From Gammaproteobacteria bacterium (GTDB lineage Bacteria > Pseudomonadota > Gammaproteobacteria > Enterobacterales > Alteromonadaceae), in contig JAHIWM010000110.1 of the NCBI GenBank assembly GCA_018815765.1, forward strand, positions 1 to 42,364: 42,364 nt of DNA, in the 5' to 3' direction. The translations under genes and the position numbers were made by a program. Positions 7,931 to 15,249 of this stretch are shown piece by piece. The notes beneath the pieces were generated by a model. It was not told the DNA's origin and searched no databases. It saw only the letters and a list, made by a program, of their open reading frames with translations. The first letter of the stretch is position 1. Each line of letters opens with the position of its first letter.

Positions 7931-8740
7931 TCAACGATTTTTCCGATACAAGTCTAAATAAAAATTCAGGCTGATTTGTGGTGAACTTGCAGCAAATAGC
8001 TGCTTTTGTTCCGGTTTAAATTTCCAGGCTAAAGGGGTCATTTCCAGCAGGTTTAATACCATGTCTGCAGGTAAATCTGTCAGCAGCAGTTTGAGTTCCT
8101 GTCGCTGTTGATGCTCAAAACCCGGAATGGTTTCAATTTGCTCGCTATGCAAGCGCACCGAACTGTAGACCTGCTGTTTAATTTCCAGCAAATGCTCTGG
8201 TGCAGGGGTTACGGTCAGCAGCAGACCATCCGTTTTTAATACCCGCGCTAATTCGTCTGGCTGACAAGGCGCACAAAGTTTTAATGCGGCATCAAAGCTC
8301 TGATCGGCAAAAGGCAGGTGCCAGGCACTGGCGACACAAAACTTGATAGCGGGGTAACTTTTGGCGGCTTTTTTGATGGCAGTTTTGGCAATATCCAGAC
8401 CATACAGTGAGAGTTGTTTGTCTGTCAGGGCCTGCATCAGTCTGTTGCTGTAATAGCCTTCGCCGCAGCCAAGGTCCAGCAGCACAGGCTGTTGTGGTAC
8501 TACTGCGGCAAAACACTGATTTACTGCATCGGACAAGGGCTGGTAATAACCTGCATTTAAAAAGTCGCGGCGGCTTTGCATCATCAACGGCGAGTCGCCC
8601 GGTACTTTGGAATTTTTTTGCTGCACCGGCAATAAATGCAAATAGCCCTCTTTGGCTAAGTCAAAGCTGTGGTTTGATGCACAAACAAAGCTGTTGTGCT
8701 GTTGAGTCAGACTCTGTTGGCAAAGGGGGCAACGATACAT
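7931..8740 (-). CDS. rlmA: 23S rRNA (guanine-N1)-methyltransferase RlmA
   Basis: The protein has 269 residues. The N-terminus holds a zinc finger, Cys4-Cys7-Cys20-His24, typical of RlmA. The S-adenosylmethionine site is LLDLGCGEGYY at about residues 87-97, followed by the class I Rossmann methyltransferase fold. In E. coli the enzyme methylates N1 of G745 in helix 35 of 23S rRNA. The ATG at 8740 is chosen because GGAG lies 8 bases upstream and the zinc motif follows at once; the longer frame to 8791 would run into the neighbouring VOC gene. It is probably co-transcribed with the VOC gene, 20 bases upstream. Confidence 0.93.
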   Translation of the reverse strand: MYRCPLCQQSLTQQHNSFVCASNHSFDLAKEGYLHLLPVQQKNSKVPGDSPLMMQSRRDFLNAGYYQPLSDAVNQCFAAVVPQQPVLLDLGCGEGYYSNRLMQALTDKQLSLYGLDIAKTAIKKAAKSYPAIKFCVASAWHLPFADQSFDAALKLCAPCQPDELARVLKTDGLLLTVTPAPEHLLEIKQQVYSSVRLHSEQIETIPGFEHQQRQELKLLLTDLPADMVLNLLEMTPLAWKFKPEQKQLFAASSPQISLNFYLDLYRKNR

Positions 8741-8760
8741 ACAAACTTCTCCGGGCCAGA

Positions 8761-9156
8761 TTAATGTGAGTTCAGTTGCAGCAAGTCCCAACGGGTGCCG
8801 TACAAGTCTTCAAATACAGCCACAGTACCATAAGCTTCTTCGCGTGGTGTTTCGAGGAATTTCACGCCTTGTTGTTGCATCCGGCTGTAATCACGCCAGA
8901 AATCGTCGGTATTTAAAAACAGAAAAACCCGGCCACCACATTGATTGCCAATCTGTTGTTTTTGTGGCTCGTTACTGGCTTTTGCCAGCAAAATGGCTGT
9001 TTCAGTCGCACTTTGGGGCCGCACCACCACCCATCTTTTTTCACCTTGTGGACTGTCTTCCACTAATTCAAAACCAAGCTTTTGTGTGTAAAATTCGATA
9101 GCCTCATCATAGTCAGCTACTAACAGACTAATTAAACCTAAACGTTGTTTCATCAT
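8761..9156 (-). CDS. VOC (glyoxalase/bleomycin resistance) family protein
   Basis: The protein has 131 residues, a single vicinal-oxygen-chelate module. ISLLVADYDEAIEFYTQKLGF is the standard first beta-alpha unit, and the end (VFEDLYGTRWDLLQ) is the last strand. The positions where metal-binding His and Glu usually sit (first strand and last strand) hold Ile/Ser and Asp/Leu, so a classical metal site is doubtful. The function may be binding or an unusual lyase or dioxygenase. ATG 9156 is used; a second ATG follows directly and a GTG at 9162 is possible. It lies divergently from yciU. Confidence 0.8.
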   Translation of the reverse strand: MMKQRLGLISLLVADYDEAIEFYTQKLGFELVEDSPQGEKRWVVVRPQSATETAILLAKASNEPQKQQIGNQCGGRVFLFLNTDDFWRDYSRMQQQGVKFLETPREEAYGTVAVFEDLYGTRWDLLQLNSH

Positions 9157-9308
9157 GCTCACTTAGCGCAGACTAAAAAGTGGCGCTATGCTACCGACCT
9201 GCCGCTTCGGATGCCAGTAAATATTCGTTGTTAACCAGCCTTTCGCTGGGCATACAAAGAGCTGTGTTGATATACTGCGGCCTTTGGTTTATCTGTGTGG
9301 AGAAAAGA

Positions 9309-9641
9309 ATGTCTGGCTCAGAACTTGAACTCTGGACTTTGGATGAGTTGTGCGATCACGCTTTTGCTATTTTTGAAGAGTTAGCCGAAGACAACTTGTC
9401 CGCTGAAGATTATGCATTGTATCAACAGCATGCAGCGGCATCCGCCTATGTAGACTTAGTGCCGGCAACAGACGACTGGGTGGATATGATTGCTATGGAT
9501 ATCGACCCTGAACTGCATGTCGAAGCTCATATTGGTTTGGCTGATATCAACAATGTTGCAGAGATAGTTCTTGCCCGGATTTTACTGAGCAAAGAAAAGT
9601 TTGAAACCTTATGCCATGCCCGTTGGCGTGGACAAGACTAA
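9309..9641 (+). CDS. yciU: YciU/DUF440 family protein (putative dsDNA mimic)
   Basis: The protein has 110 residues and is very acidic. It matches E. coli YciU along its length as I recall it: an N-terminal DELCDHAFAIFEELAEDNL, then DDWVDMIAMDIDPE, IGLADINN and a C-terminal ARILLSKEKFETLCHARW. The family (H. influenzae HI1450 fold) has a negatively charged surface proposed to mimic double-stranded DNA and to bind proteins such as HU. The start at 9309 is preferred over an upstream ATG at 9180 because GGAGAA lies just before it and family similarity begins there. It is a single gene divergent from the VOC gene. Confidence 0.9.
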   Translation: MSGSELELWTLDELCDHAFAIFEELAEDNLSAEDYALYQQHAAASAYVDLVPATDDWVDMIAMDIDPELHVEAHIGLADINNVAEIVLARILLSKEKFETLCHARWRGQD

Positions 9642-9779
9642 AATCGGTTAAAAAATCAGCCAAGCCTCAGATTTTGTATCGTTTTTTCTAAATTTTTCTT
9701 TTGCGACTGGCCATCTTGCGCCTACACTAAAGAAGTGTGAGTGGCCGGATCACGGATCTGAGAAAAACGAGGCAATAGT

Positions 9780-11333
9780 TTGAGTCTTACCCGATTTGAT
9801 TTTAGTAAGTTATTTGATCTCAACGTGTTAGTCATTGAGTCTGATCCAGCGTCTGGGCATCAGTTAAAACTAATTCTGACTGGCCTTGGCATCAAAAAGG
9901 TCGAACTCAGTCGTACAGCTCAGACTTTGTTGAGTAGTGAAGGTACTGCACCTTACGATGTGATTTTTCTTGATTATGATGCCGAACCCTCCGTAGTCGG
10001 GGCCGATCTGATTGAGCTGTTACTGCACAAAAACATTGTTAGTCCCCTGTGCCGTCTGGTGGTGTTGTCTGCAGCGACAGAGCGGCAGAAGTATGCTGTG
10101 GATTATCCTTTCCATCAGGTCGATTTTCTCGACCGGCCCTGCAATAAATTTCATATGGACGAGCAGCTTAAACTGCATGTCCGCTTAAAACCTTTTATGG
10201 ATCAGATCCTGCCTCTGGTGCATAAACGCCGTTATGTCGATGCCTTCAAGTTGATTGGTGAACTGCAACAAAAAGCCGGTGCTGATACGCCGTTAGCAGT
10301 GCTGCAATTAAAAGCCGAAATGCTGCTGGAGCTGGGCGTTTGTGATGCTGCTTCTGCATTAATTAAATCGGCTTGTGCTAAACAGCAGGGCTGGGCTTTG
10401 TGGTTGCAATTCCTGCTGGATTACGAGCAGGGTGATCTGGAGTCCTGCAATAGCTTTTTAGTCAACGTGACTGAAGAAGTACTGCGTTATCAGGAAAGAA
10501 AAGAAGTCTGGCAAGTTTATCTGGCGCTGGAAAATGAAGATTACGCTGCCGCTCTTCAAGCGGCGGTGAAATTCCCTGCTGCTGGCATGTCGACCCATAT
10601 TACTCAGTTGGTGCAACTGGTGATGATGGTGTCAGACAAAACAGAACAGGCCATTGAACTGATTGAACGCAAAAGACGTCTTTCCGGCAGCGGTTATCAG
10701 TTTTGTGTATTGACGGTCACTTTGTGCAAGGTATTACTGTTTTTAATGGCGCAGCCGATGGCAGAACAGCGTGTTGCGCAGTATCAGAGCATGTTGCAGC
10801 AATGTTTTCGTCAGCTGATCACCGACAAAGAAGCCAGTCAGTTTGCTGCTGATATTATCTGGTTGCAGGGCAGTTTAGTCAGTCAGGCCGATGGCAATGA
10901 AGCCGCTATTGCCTTCTTAGAAAAACAAAAACAACATTTATCGTCTATGCAAATGTCTGTTGCCAGCCAGTGCCATGGCGCCAGCCTGATGGCTGGTCTT
11001 GGTAAGCTGAATGCCGCTTTTGATTTAATGTATCTGGCTAATAAAGCCTTAAACCTGCTGCCTCACAGCATACATAAAGTCTATGCGGGTTGTGTACATC
11101 AGCAGGCTTTTCATCGGATTTATAGCCAGGCAGACCGGGGGAAGGTTTATGCCCAAATGGGCTTACGGCATGAAAAAGAAGGTGAATTACGCCCTGCAGC
11201 TCAAATGTACTACAAGGCGTATCAAGCTGAGCCGCAGAATATAAAACATCAGGAACATTTAGCAAACTTGCTAAGCCAGCTAAAGCTAAGCAAGTTTAAA
11301 ACCTTTGTGCTGGAAGAATTCAACCAGCGCTGA
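9780..11333 (+). CDS. Response-regulator receiver domain fused to TPR-like repeats
   Basis: The protein has 517 residues. Residues 14-130 form a receiver domain: acidic pocket around Glu20/Asp22, likely phospho-acceptor Asp65 in VIFLDYD, and VVLSAATE for the conserved Ser/Thr strand. The lysine that normally closes the site is Arg (FLDRPC). The remaining 380 residues are helical and resemble tetratricopeptide repeats, for example KEGELRPAAQMYYKAYQAEPQN near the end. It may act through protein contacts, not DNA binding. The start is TTG, with GAGG at 9769-9772 and 7-base spacing. Its last 14 bases overlap the convergent nuclease gene. The partner kinase is unknown. Confidence 0.78.
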   Translation: MSLTRFDFSKLFDLNVLVIESDPASGHQLKLILTGLGIKKVELSRTAQTLLSSEGTAPYDVIFLDYDAEPSVVGADLIELLLHKNIVSPLCRLVVLSAATERQKYAVDYPFHQVDFLDRPCNKFHMDEQLKLHVRLKPFMDQILPLVHKRRYVDAFKLIGELQQKAGADTPLAVLQLKAEMLLELGVCDAASALIKSACAKQQGWALWLQFLLDYEQGDLESCNSFLVNVTEEVLRYQERKEVWQVYLALENEDYAAALQAAVKFPAAGMSTHITQLVQLVMMVSDKTEQAIELIERKRRLSGSGYQFCVLTVTLCKVLLFLMAQPMAEQRVAQYQSMLQQCFRQLITDKEASQFAADIIWLQGSLVSQADGNEAAIAFLEKQKQHLSSMQMSVASQCHGASLMAGLGKLNAAFDLMYLANKALNLLPHSIHKVYAGCVHQQAFHRIYSQADRGKVYAQMGLRHEKEGELRPAAQMYYKAYQAEPQNIKHQEHLANLLSQLKLSKFKTFVLEEFNQR

Positions 11334-12123
11334 GGTTAACGCCTTTAGCTTCCGGGTTAAAGCTGTGCTCCAGCACTAAAGCCAGACGCACAGCAGCTTG
11401 CTGTAGACGTTGCTCCAGCTCTGGCATGTGCTGTTGCTGGTAACGCTCGTCGATTAACATGCCTGGTTTATAGCCCTGATAAATCAGTTTGACTAACAAC
11501 ACCGACTCATTGGCCCAATCCAGCACACTGACTGTTTGCCACTGCTGTTGTTTGGTCTTTAGCGCCTGATACAAAGTCTGCTGCTTCGCATCATCCTGAT
11601 AAGAGGCGGCTTCCAGAATACGGCTGTCCCAGACACCATGTAAGTTGGATGGCTCGCCAGCAAAATACACCGCTGTTTTATTGCCGCCTAAATCATCGGC
11701 ATAACCAGCATGCAAAGGCTGGTGTAAGTCGCCAATAAAGTGGCCAACAAACAGCAGTGCCTCCAGCTGAGTTTTTGATGGCGCAAAGGGTGTCAGTTTT
11801 TTCCGCTGTTGTTCTATAGCAGATAAGACACACCCTTCAGCAGGGCAGTGCTGCATTGTTACTTTGCTGTCAGAGCGCTGGATATTAACGTAATGCCAGA
11901 CTTTGGTGTGCTGATATTCCGGCAACGAACGCACCTGATCGGGCCAGGAGCAGGCTTTGGTAAAATCCTTCTGTTCGTGCAACTGCATCAGTTGCTGCAC
12001 TTTTTGCTGGCTGACCGGGCTTAATAACTGATACGCCATAGAGCAAACCATCTGGTGGCCTAATTCACCAAAAGCAAACACTGGGCTACAAAACAAAGCC
12101 AGAGCTAAAACCAGATTACGCAT
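11320..12123 (-). CDS. Secreted S1/P1-type nuclease
   Basis: The protein has 267 residues with a signal peptide (MRNLVLALALFCSPVFA, cleavage after Ala17). The mature protein begins FGELGHQMV and has the zinc-ligand pattern of the phospholipase C/P1 nuclease family: CSWPDQV, KVWHYVNI, and FVGHFIGDLHQPLHAGYADDLGG. Members cleave single-stranded DNA and RNA with three zinc ions. In P1 nuclease the N-terminal residue is Trp and binds zinc through its main chain; here it would be Phe. It is likely periplasmic or exported and scavenges nucleotides or phosphate. Its 3' end overlaps the convergent receiver-TPR gene by 14 bases. Confidence 0.9.
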   Translation of the reverse strand: MRNLVLALALFCSPVFAFGELGHQMVCSMAYQLLSPVSQQKVQQLMQLHEQKDFTKACSWPDQVRSLPEYQHTKVWHYVNIQRSDSKVTMQHCPAEGCVLSAIEQQRKKLTPFAPSKTQLEALLFVGHFIGDLHQPLHAGYADDLGGNKTAVYFAGEPSNLHGVWDSRILEAASYQDDAKQQTLYQALKTKQQQWQTVSVLDWANESVLLVKLIYQGYKPGMLIDERYQQQHMPELEQRLQQAAVRLALVLEHSFNPEAKGVNLSAG

Positions 12124-12134
12124 AGGGTATTTCC

Positions 12135-12977
12135 TTATTCATCCACGAGTTGAGTGACTTGCCAGTGGGCGAGCGGGCTTTGTGACAGCAATGGTGCCAG
12201 CTCTTTTAAGCAGCTTTCCATATCCTGTTTCAGCGTAAAAGGTGGGTTAATTACCAGCATGCCGCTGCCTGTCATACCAAAACCTTCAGCGTCTGGCTGT
12301 GGGCAATATTCTATCCGCAGCTGATTACGAATTTGTGTATCGACAATGGCATCAATAAAGCTTTCAACCGCCTGACGTTCAATCACCGGATACCAGATGG
12401 CGTAAGTACCTTGTGGAAAACGCTGCACTGCCTGTTCTAAACCTTTGATCAGATCCTGATATTCAGTTTTTAACTCATAGGGAGGGTCAATCAGCACTAA
12501 ACCGCGCTTTGCCAAAGGTGGCAGCATGGCGCGTATGCCAGCCCAGGCGTCCATTTTTTCAATACGGCTGTGTCTACGACGCTGAAACTGGCTGGCTAGA
12601 ATGGGATGATCGCTTGGGTGCAATTCAGTCGCCTGAATGGTATCTGTAGCACGACATAACAAATCGGCAATTTTTGGTGAACCCGGATAAAAAGCTAAAT
12701 CGTCGCTGTCGTTTACCAGTCTGATGGTCTCCACATAAGCTTTGATATCAGCATTACTGCCCTGGTAGTTCCAGAGTTTGCCTATGCCTGTCTGGTATTC
12801 CGCAGTTTTTTGCGCTTGTTCGCTATGCAGACTGTATAAACCAGCGCCGGCATGAGTATCGTGATAGCAAAAAGGCTTATCTTTGCGTTTTAAGTAATTC
12901 AGGATACAAACCTGCACCAGATGTTTAATCACATCAGCGTGATTACCTGCATGATAACTATGACGATAACTCAGCAT
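12135..12977 (-). CDS. rlmJ: 23S rRNA (adenine2030-N6)-methyltransferase RlmJ
   Basis: The protein has 280 residues. The N-terminal MLSYRHSYHAGNHADVIKH is a hallmark of RlmJ, and the catalytic DPPY motif of N6-adenine methyltransferases is at 164-167 (LVLIDPPYE). The YHDTHAGAGLY segment at about 38-48 forms the cofactor site. In E. coli the enzyme methylates A2030 of 23S rRNA. It is followed 11 bases later by the nuclease gene on the same strand, so the two may be co-transcribed. Confidence 0.95.
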   Translation of the reverse strand: MLSYRHSYHAGNHADVIKHLVQVCILNYLKRKDKPFCYHDTHAGAGLYSLHSEQAQKTAEYQTGIGKLWNYQGSNADIKAYVETIRLVNDSDDLAFYPGSPKIADLLCRATDTIQATELHPSDHPILASQFQRRRHSRIEKMDAWAGIRAMLPPLAKRGLVLIDPPYELKTEYQDLIKGLEQAVQRFPQGTYAIWYPVIERQAVESFIDAIVDTQIRNQLRIEYCPQPDAEGFGMTGSGMLVINPPFTLKQDMESCLKELAPLLSQSPLAHWQVTQLVDE

Positions 12978-13167
12978 AAGCCCACTCTTTTTTGGATCGT
13001 TTTAAGATGGTTTCGCGTTGATGGCGCACTAAAAGCGCAAGCATACTGCGCCAGAGCAGAAAGGCAAGTATTCTGTGTGCCACAGCAAATCAGAAGTTGT
13101 TTGGGCTTCTGTGCTTTGCAGTGTTAAAATCCATCCTATCAGCGACACCGCAAGTACAGGATCTCCC

Positions 13168-14055
13168 TTGAATCGCAAAACCTCAGCACCACAACATAAA
13201 AAAACGCAGTCTGGCTCAGAGCTACAAAAGCCGTGGACTAAGACTAAACCAGCATCGGCCAAAACATCTGAAGTAAAAACTGCTACGCCTAAAGCAGTCT
13301 CTGCCAAAGTGTTAAAACAAAATCGTCAGGAAGAAGCCAAAATTTATGGTGAAAATGCCTGCCGTGTGGCCTTTTTGCAGCGCCCTGAAGCCTTGGTGCG
13401 TTTGTATTTAAGCGAGCAAATGGCGCCTAAGTTTGCAGATCTGATGAAGTACTTAGCGGCCAATAAAAAAGCCTATCATGTGGTGTCTGAAGCCGAGCTT
13501 GAAAAAGTAGCAGGCAGCCAGCATCACGGTGGTGTGGTGCTGTTGGTTAAACGTAAGGCTGTGTTATCACTGGCGACTTATTTAACTCAAAACGGCCGTA
13601 AAAAGCAGGATTGTTTGCTGGCGTTAGATGGGGTGGGTAATCCGCATAATTTAGGTGCTATAGCCCGCAGCTGCGCTCACTTTGGTATCAGTGGCATAGT
13701 GATGAAAGACCCGGATTTACTGGCGCATGGCGCTGCAGCCCGCACTGCTGAAGGTGGCGTAGAGTTTGTCGAGGGTTTAAGTTGTGACAATCTGCCTTTG
13801 GCATTGCAGCTCTGTAAACAAGCAGGTTACACCCTGGTGACCACCTCAAGCCATGGTGGCGTATCGTTGTACAGCAGCCAGTTGCCGGCCAAAGTGGTGA
13901 TTGTGTTTGGTGAGGAAATGTTTGGTGTGTCCCAGTCTGTGGCCAAATCCGCCGATATAGCTTTGCAAATTCCTGGTACAGGCAAAGTGGAGTCGTTAAA
14001 CGTCAGTGTGGCCGCCAGCCTGATTTTAGGCGAATGGTATCGTCAGCAGCAGTAA
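13168..14055 (+). CDS. yfiF: TrmH/SpoU-family RNA methyltransferase YfiF
   Basis: The protein has 295 residues. It closely follows E. coli YfiF as I recall it: a lysine-rich N-terminal tail, then EAKIYGENACRVAFLQRPEA, HHGGVVLLVKR, NPHNLGAIARSCAHFG and a C-terminal SPOUT knot (IPGTGKVESLNVSVAASLIL). The last segment provides the cofactor-binding trefoil knot of SpoU enzymes. The RNA target of YfiF is not established. The TTG at 13168 is chosen because AGGA lies 6 bases upstream and the basic tail follows; the frame upstream to 13075 lacks such a site. The 55-bp palindrome at 14058 begins 2 bases after the stop and probably ends transcription. Confidence 0.9.
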   Translation: MNRKTSAPQHKKTQSGSELQKPWTKTKPASAKTSEVKTATPKAVSAKVLKQNRQEEAKIYGENACRVAFLQRPEALVRLYLSEQMAPKFADLMKYLAANKKAYHVVSEAELEKVAGSQHHGGVVLLVKRKAVLSLATYLTQNGRKKQDCLLALDGVGNPHNLGAIARSCAHFGISGIVMKDPDLLAHGAAARTAEGGVEFVEGLSCDNLPLALQLCKQAGYTLVTTSSHGGVSLYSSQLPAKVVIVFGEEMFGVSQSVAKSADIALQIPGTGKVESLNVSVAASLILGEWYRQQQ

Positions 14056-14057
14056 TA

Positions 14058-14112
14058 AAAATGGGGTCAGATCACATTGTTAACTGTTAACAATGTGATC
14101 TGACCCCATTTT
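14058..14112. repeat. 55-bp perfect palindrome, copy 1 (REP-like, probable bidirectional terminator)
   Basis: Two 27-base arms (14058-14084 and 14086-14112) are exact reverse complements around a single T. The arms begin AAAATGGGGTCAGATCACAT. An identical 55-bp copy is at 21488-21542, and a related one with the core GGGTCAGA is at 34989-35045. The A-run and T-run at the ends make it a good terminator in both directions. GGGGTCAGAT hairpins of this type are, to my knowledge, widespread in gammaproteobacteria as REP-like elements; the mobilising enzyme is presumed, not seen here. Confidence 0.9.
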
Positions 14113-14190
14113 CAGGATTTCACTCTCAAATCCTGATGTCCGCCCCGATAGTAGGTCAGAGCTGCGCCTTGCGGCTTGATCTGACCCCAG
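14113..14190. repeat. Continuation of the REP-like compound element
   Basis: Directly after the palindrome, CAGGATTT (14113-14120) and AAATCCTG (14128-14135) form an 8-bp hairpin with a 7-base loop. A degenerate copy of the core follows: GGTCAGA at 14154-14160 and TCTGACC at 14180-14186 around a GC-rich centre. Together with the palindrome this makes a three-hairpin block of about 130 bp, like a compound REP (BIME) element. The last part encodes the C-terminus of the minus-strand gene at 14156-14404. Confidence 0.65.
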
Positions 14191-14404
14191 TCACAGCCCA
14201 GACTATTAATGCGCCCCAGGCTATAAAGGAAAAACCAGCTGGTACATTGGCAATTAAAATCAGTTTTAAATGTTTGCGATTAAAAGCCAAAGCCAGCAGG
14301 CTTGGCAAAAAGTAGACAGCCAAAAACAACGGTAAAAAAATCAGCCATTGTGTCAGTGAAGCTTTGGCAAAAGCGCCGCTTAATGTTGTCATCGTTTCGT
14401 TCAT
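14156..14404 (-). CDS. Superinfection-immunity (Imm) family small membrane protein
   Basis: The protein has 82 residues and two membrane segments, around residues 18-40 (WLIFLPLFLAVYFLPSLLAL) and 48-70 (ILIANVPAGFSFIAWGALIV). The layout of LPSLLAL, a short basic loop, then N-x-PAGFSFIAWGALIVWA matches the Imm_superinfect family, named after phage T4 Imm but common in chromosomes. The role of chromosomal members is unproven. The last ten or so residues (GVRSSRKAQL) and the stop codon are encoded by the REP-like element, so the original tail has been replaced. A GAGGG site lies about 9 bases before the ATG. No other phage genes are nearby. Confidence 0.7.
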   Translation of the reverse strand: MNETMTTLSGAFAKASLTQWLIFLPLFLAVYFLPSLLALAFNRKHLKLILIANVPAGFSFIAWGALIVWAVTGVRSSRKAQL

Positions 14405-14514
14405 CTTTTAACCCTCTGTGTGATCCACCTTTGTATTCAACAGTTTCAGAGTAAAAGATCGGTCAGCCCAAGCCTTATAAAAAGTGATTTTCGGGCGATA
14501 CCGAGGAAATACGG

Positions 14515-15249
14515 TTAACCCCAGGCATTAAATAACTGTTTGAGTTGTTGCACCTGACGGCGGCTGACTTCTACCGCTGAACCATCTTTGAGCACTACAA
14601 TCATGGTACCAGCTGCCAAACCCGCTTCAATTTGCAAAATGGCGTCAATACGTACTATGTCGGAGCGGCTGACTTTGAAAAACTGCTGCGGGTTTAAGCG
14701 CATCTCTACTTTGGATAAGGAGCTGTGTAAAAAACTTTTGCCATCTTCGCAGTAAACCGCAGTGTGGTTGCCAATACTTTCAAAACGCTGAATTTCATTC
14801 AGTCGTTTTATCCGGCTGACCTCACCAAATTTCAGCAATATGCCATGTTGTTCAGGCAGGTAACTTTGTTGTTGGCCTGAAGCCTGTTGTTGCTCCAGCT
14901 TTTGAATAGTTCTTTCCAGCCTTTCTGGTGCAACGGGTTTTAATAAATAATCCAAAGCATTGAGTTCAAAAGCGTCAAGCGCATACTGCTCAAACGCAGT
15001 ACAAAATACAAAATGGCATTGCTTTTGTTGGGATTGGTTCTGTAATTGTGGAGCCAGCTGTAACCCTGATAAACCCGGCATCTGAATATCTAAAAACACC
15101 AGATCAAAAGCTTGCTGCTGCATCAGCTCTAAAGCCTGCTCCGCTGTGCTTGCTTCGGCCTGAATACGGATCTGTGGGTAAGGACTGAGTAGGCGCCGCA
15201 ATTCGGCCCGGGCTAAACGTTCGTCATCGACCAGCAGAGTGTTAAACAT
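14515..15249 (-). CDS. LytTR-family response regulator
   Basis: The protein has 244 residues. The receiver domain (1-120) has the acidic pair Asp8/Asp9, phospho-acceptor Asp54 in VFLDIQMPG, and the lysine in YLLKPV. The C-terminal LytTR DNA-binding domain (about 140-244) includes RIKRLNEIQRFESIGNHTAV and FFKVSRSDIVRID. The ATG at 15249 overlaps the kinase gene stop by 8 bases, so the pair is translationally coupled. It would be phosphorylated by the neighbouring LytS-type kinase and bind paired direct repeats in target promoters. Targets are not visible; the operon's own upstream region is a candidate. Confidence 0.92.
   Translation of the reverse strand: MFNTLLVDDERLARAELRRLLSPYPQIRIQAEASTAEQALELMQQQAFDLVFLDIQMPGLSGLQLAPQLQNQSQQKQCHFVFCTAFEQYALDAFELNALDYLLKPVAPERLERTIQKLEQQQASGQQQSYLPEQHGILLKFGEVSRIKRLNEIQRFESIGNHTAVYCEDGKSFLHSSLSKVEMRLNPQQFFKVSRSDIVRIDAILQIEAGLAAGTMIVVLKDGSAVEVSRRQVQQLKQLFNAWG

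Noticed and set aside
13029-13307. Minus-strand ORF opposite the yfiF start
   Set aside because: It overlaps the yfiF coding region and rlmJ promoter, has no ribosome binding site and no recognisable product.
14058-14112. Terminal inverted repeats of an insertion sequence spanning 14058-21542
   Set aside because: The genes between are ordinary chromosomal genes, no transposase is present, and each element is a complete palindrome, not one end of an inverted pair.
14156-14404. Prophage remnant suggested by an Imm-family gene
   Set aside because: No integrase, structural or regulatory phage genes lie nearby; the family is also common on chromosomes.
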